A DNA stretch of 8,653 nt. Source: CAYNST01 sp964399955 (GTDB taxonomy: Bacteria > Pseudomonadota > Gammaproteobacteria > Pseudomonadales > Cellvibrionaceae). The notes under the pieces were generated by a model. That model ran no database searches. It saw nothing but the letters and a program-made list of their open reading frames with translations, and had not been told where the DNA came from. This document shows, one piece after another, positions 6,504-8,653 of the stretch (positions within the stretch are counted from its first letter, which is position 1; every line of letters starts with the position of its first letter). Both the position numbers and the translations under genes were made by a program. The DNA lies in contig CAYNST010000136.1 of the NCBI GenBank assembly GCA_964399955.1, positions 1 through 8,653 of the forward strand. Direction: 5' to 3'.

Positions 6504-8621
6504 TCACCCCAAAGAGCGCATCCCCGAATCTATCTCGGCCGCCACAACCCTATTGCGACCAGCGTTTTTGGCTTGGTAAAGCCGAACGTCGGCGGCCTTC
6601 AGCAAGCTTCCCGCACTTTTGCCATCTGCCGGGCTGACGGCAACACCAATGGATGCCGTGAAATTGCCAAGCTCTCTGCCATCTGCAGACGTTAAGGAAA
6701 GCTGCCTCACGGCCTCCAGTATTCGCTCCGAGCATTCTATGGCGCCACCCAATCCGGTCTCCGGCATCAGCACCACAAACTCTTCGCCGCCATAGCGACA
6801 GGCGTCGTCGGTTTCTCTGAGCACCGACCGCAATGTTTGCGCAAAGGCCCGCAAAACGGCATCGCCGGCGTCGTGGCCGTAATTGTCATTAAATTTCTTG
6901 AAGTGGTCGATATCCAGGATAAGCAGTGACAATGGGCACTTGCTGCGGTTAGCGCGCGCCAGTTCGCGCGTGAGCGCTGCATCCAGAAAACGGCGGTTGT
7001 GCAGGCCGGTCAGAACATCCTGATCGGACTGGGCGCGCAGAGTGTTGCGCAGTTTGAGGTTGGACAACGCCAGACCTGCCTGCTCGCACAAGGCGGTGAC
7101 CAGGGTGTTTGTGGTTTCCGGCGCCGCTTGCTCCGCAGTTTTACCTACCAGGTACAATACACCCAACACCTCGCCCTGCGCGGTCAGGGGGGCGCAAATG
7201 GAGTAGGGCGATTCTGCAGCAGATGCCTTGGCGTGCTCGCAGCGGATGTCTCTTTTGCCATCTTTTACCTGGTGCAACCTGCTGCGCCTGACGCACCAGC
7301 AATCCTGCGGCGTAAAAATAGGCACCCGTGAGCGCTCCTCTCCCCACTGTTCCGCAAGCTCCAGACAGTCTTTGCTTGATCGCATCAGGTAGAGTGCGCC
7401 GGAAAAGTCCAGGAACAGGGTCTCTGCGCTGCGGGCAACCAGTGACACGGCTTCTTCCAGGGTATTGCACGACTGTAGCAAGCCACTTAGTTCATTTAGC
7501 GAATTGACCTCTTCGTTGCGGCGCTTCATCTCACTGATGTTCCTGATAAGCCGCTCGTTGGCTTCTTGGATTACCCGTTCGTGACGCTTGCGTTCGGTTA
7601 TGTCGGCAAATATGGCCACACCTCCCTGCACATGGCCGTTGCCGTCGTGAATGGCTCTGGCGGTCATACTCAGCCTGCGCTCAGTGCCAAAGTGGGGGTG
7701 GCGCAGAAAAATTTCGATGGTCCGCCCCGGTTCTCCGTCCAACACCTTCATCAACGGCAGTTCTGTCCAGTCGATGGGCGTCTGTTTATCCGACTGATAA
7801 AAGCCGTAGGCGGAGGGCCACTGGTCAAGATGTACGTTTTCAAGTCGCTGGCCCAGCAGTTGTTCCGCCGCAGGGTTGAAGAGAATCAGGCCGCCCTCTG
7901 CGTCAACCACGCCCAAGCCTTCACTCATACTGTTGAGGATTGAGCTTTGCAGATTGCTCTGTTCCTGCAAGGCGGTCTCTGCTGCCTGGCTCTTCCGGAA
8001 CGCGCGCGTGACGGCGTAGTAGAGTGCGGTGAATATCAAAATATTGATACTGGTGATGATGAAGAAGCTTAACAGCGTCTTGTCCGCAGCCGACTTGGCC
8101 AGCCTCAGCCGCGACGCCAGTAACGTTTCCTCGGTCTGCTGAATCTCATCCATTTGCTGATCAATTTCCCGCGAGGCACGATGCCTGCGACGCTCGGTGA
8201 TCATGGCCCGGGCTGCGTCCATGCCGTCTGTGTCAAACGTGTCAATATGTACCTGGAAGCGCTCAAGGGTGCTTTCGAGCAACTGCGACAGACGGTCCAG
8301 CCTTGCCTGCTGCTGTTCGTGGTCGCCACTCAACATCTTGAGGTTGTTGTAGCGCTCCCGCACTTCTTTCTGAAAGCGCTCGTGGGTGGTCTTGAATGCG
8401 GGTATACCGGTGAGCAGATAACCCCTTTGTGCGGTTTCCAGCTCCAGCAGGGCGATGTCCAGCGCGTGCACTGAACTGAGTACCTCGTAACTGCGACTGA
8501 CGCCTGCGTCGGTTTCAGCCTGCCGAGCGGCGTTGTAGTAAGGCAGAGCGGCGTTGAGGGTAAGGATCATCAATCCGGCAACAAAACCACCGGTCACCAG
8601 CCTTATAGTACGGAGTCTCAT
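6504..8621 (-). CDS. Membrane diguanylate cyclase, CHASE3-like-PAS-GAF-GGDEF
   Basis: This 705-residue inner-membrane protein should make cyclic di-GMP from two GTP. A membrane segment (about 7-28) and a second one (about 183-205) enclose a periplasmic helical region of CHASE3 type, including the characteristic ELETAQRGYLLTG (60-72). In the cytoplasm follow a PAS domain (about 222-345, ending FADITERK), a GAF domain (about 375-525) and the GGDEF domain (about 530-697). The active site is GGEEF at 611-615, and the product-inhibition RxxD site is intact as RETD at 602-605, five residues before it. DxLTGLxNRR and LILDIDHFKKFNDNYGH are also conserved, so the enzyme is predicted to be active and feedback-inhibited. 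The GAF contains Cys441, Cys443, Cys461, His463 and Cys476. The ATG at 8621 lacks a strong ribosome binding site in view. The gene converges on the synthetase with 109 bases between stop codons and no evident shared function. Confidence 0.93.
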   Translation of the reverse strand: MRLRTIRLVTGGFVAGLMILTLNAALPYYNAARQAETDAGVSRSYEVLSSVHALDIALLELETAQRGYLLTGIPAFKTTHERFQKEVRERYNNLKMLSGDHEQQQARLDRLSQLLESTLERFQVHIDTFDTDGMDAARAMITERRRHRASREIDQQMDEIQQTEETLLASRLRLAKSAADKTLLSFFIITSINILIFTALYYAVTRAFRKSQAAETALQEQSNLQSSILNSMSEGLGVVDAEGGLILFNPAAEQLLGQRLENVHLDQWPSAYGFYQSDKQTPIDWTELPLMKVLDGEPGRTIEIFLRHPHFGTERRLSMTARAIHDGNGHVQGGVAIFADITERKRHERVIQEANERLIRNISEMKRRNEEVNSLNELSGLLQSCNTLEEAVSLVARSAETLFLDFSGALYLMRSSKDCLELAEQWGEERSRVPIFTPQDCWCVRRSRLHQVKDGKRDIRCEHAKASAAESPYSICAPLTAQGEVLGVLYLVGKTAEQAAPETTNTLVTALCEQAGLALSNLKLRNTLRAQSDQDVLTGLHNRRFLDAALTRELARANRSKCPLSLLILDIDHFKKFNDNYGHDAGDAVLRAFAQTLRSVLRETDDACRYGGEEFVVLMPETGLGGAIECSERILEAVRQLSLTSADGRELGNFTASIGVAVSPADGKSAGSLLKAADVRLYQAKNAGRNRVVAAEIDSGMRSLG

Positions 8622-8653
8622 AGGAGTTGTCTGGCCTCGGCGGAGCGGTAGAG

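Overview
This window looks like chromosomal DNA from a Gram-negative, probably gammaproteobacterial and possibly marine, organism. That rests on moderately high GC, a close match in remembered motifs to pseudomonad-type 4-hydroxyphenylpyruvate dioxygenase, a near-consensus Fur box, and a CHASE3-PAS-GAF-GGDEF signalling protein. The taxon is an inference; no rRNA or other marker is present.

Layout, left to right: (1) a DUF1993-family protein on the minus strand (178-690); (2) a short divergent promoter region rich in small palindromes; (3) a small cupin protein on the plus strand (829-1317); (4) convergent with it, hpd on the minus strand (1337-2529), encoding 4-hydroxyphenylpyruvate dioxygenase and interrupted by a 100-N scaffold gap; (5) a Fur-box-like operator directly upstream of hpd; (6) about 550 bp without a convincing gene; (7) a large NRPS-like synthetase on the plus strand (3107-6394), arranged as unassigned N-terminal region, adenylation (A), carrier (T) and thioesterase (TE); (8) convergent with it, a membrane-anchored diguanylate cyclase on the minus strand (6504-8621). 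No RNA genes, CRISPR arrays or insertion sequences were seen.

The N gap is almost certainly an assembly artefact. Its two flanks carry the same 55 bases, and merging them (removing 155 bases) restores one uninterrupted 345-residue HPPD with all three iron ligands. The gene should not be treated as broken.

The most interesting part is the divergent pair hpd / A-T-TE. The A domain has Ser where amino-acid-activating domains have the Asp that binds the substrate amino group, so it probably loads an alpha-keto acid or aryl acid. Its neighbour acts on an aryl alpha-keto acid (4-hydroxyphenylpyruvate) and makes an aryl acid (homogentisate). With the Fur box in front of hpd, this suggests an iron-responsive locus that routes tyrosine-derived aromatic acids into homogentisate or pyomelanin, or into a small aryl product released by the TE. 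The pathway link is inference: no phosphopantetheinyl transferase, tailoring enzyme or exporter lies in the window, and no Fur box was seen in front of the synthetase. The diguanylate cyclase, cupin and DUF1993 genes look like unrelated neighbours.
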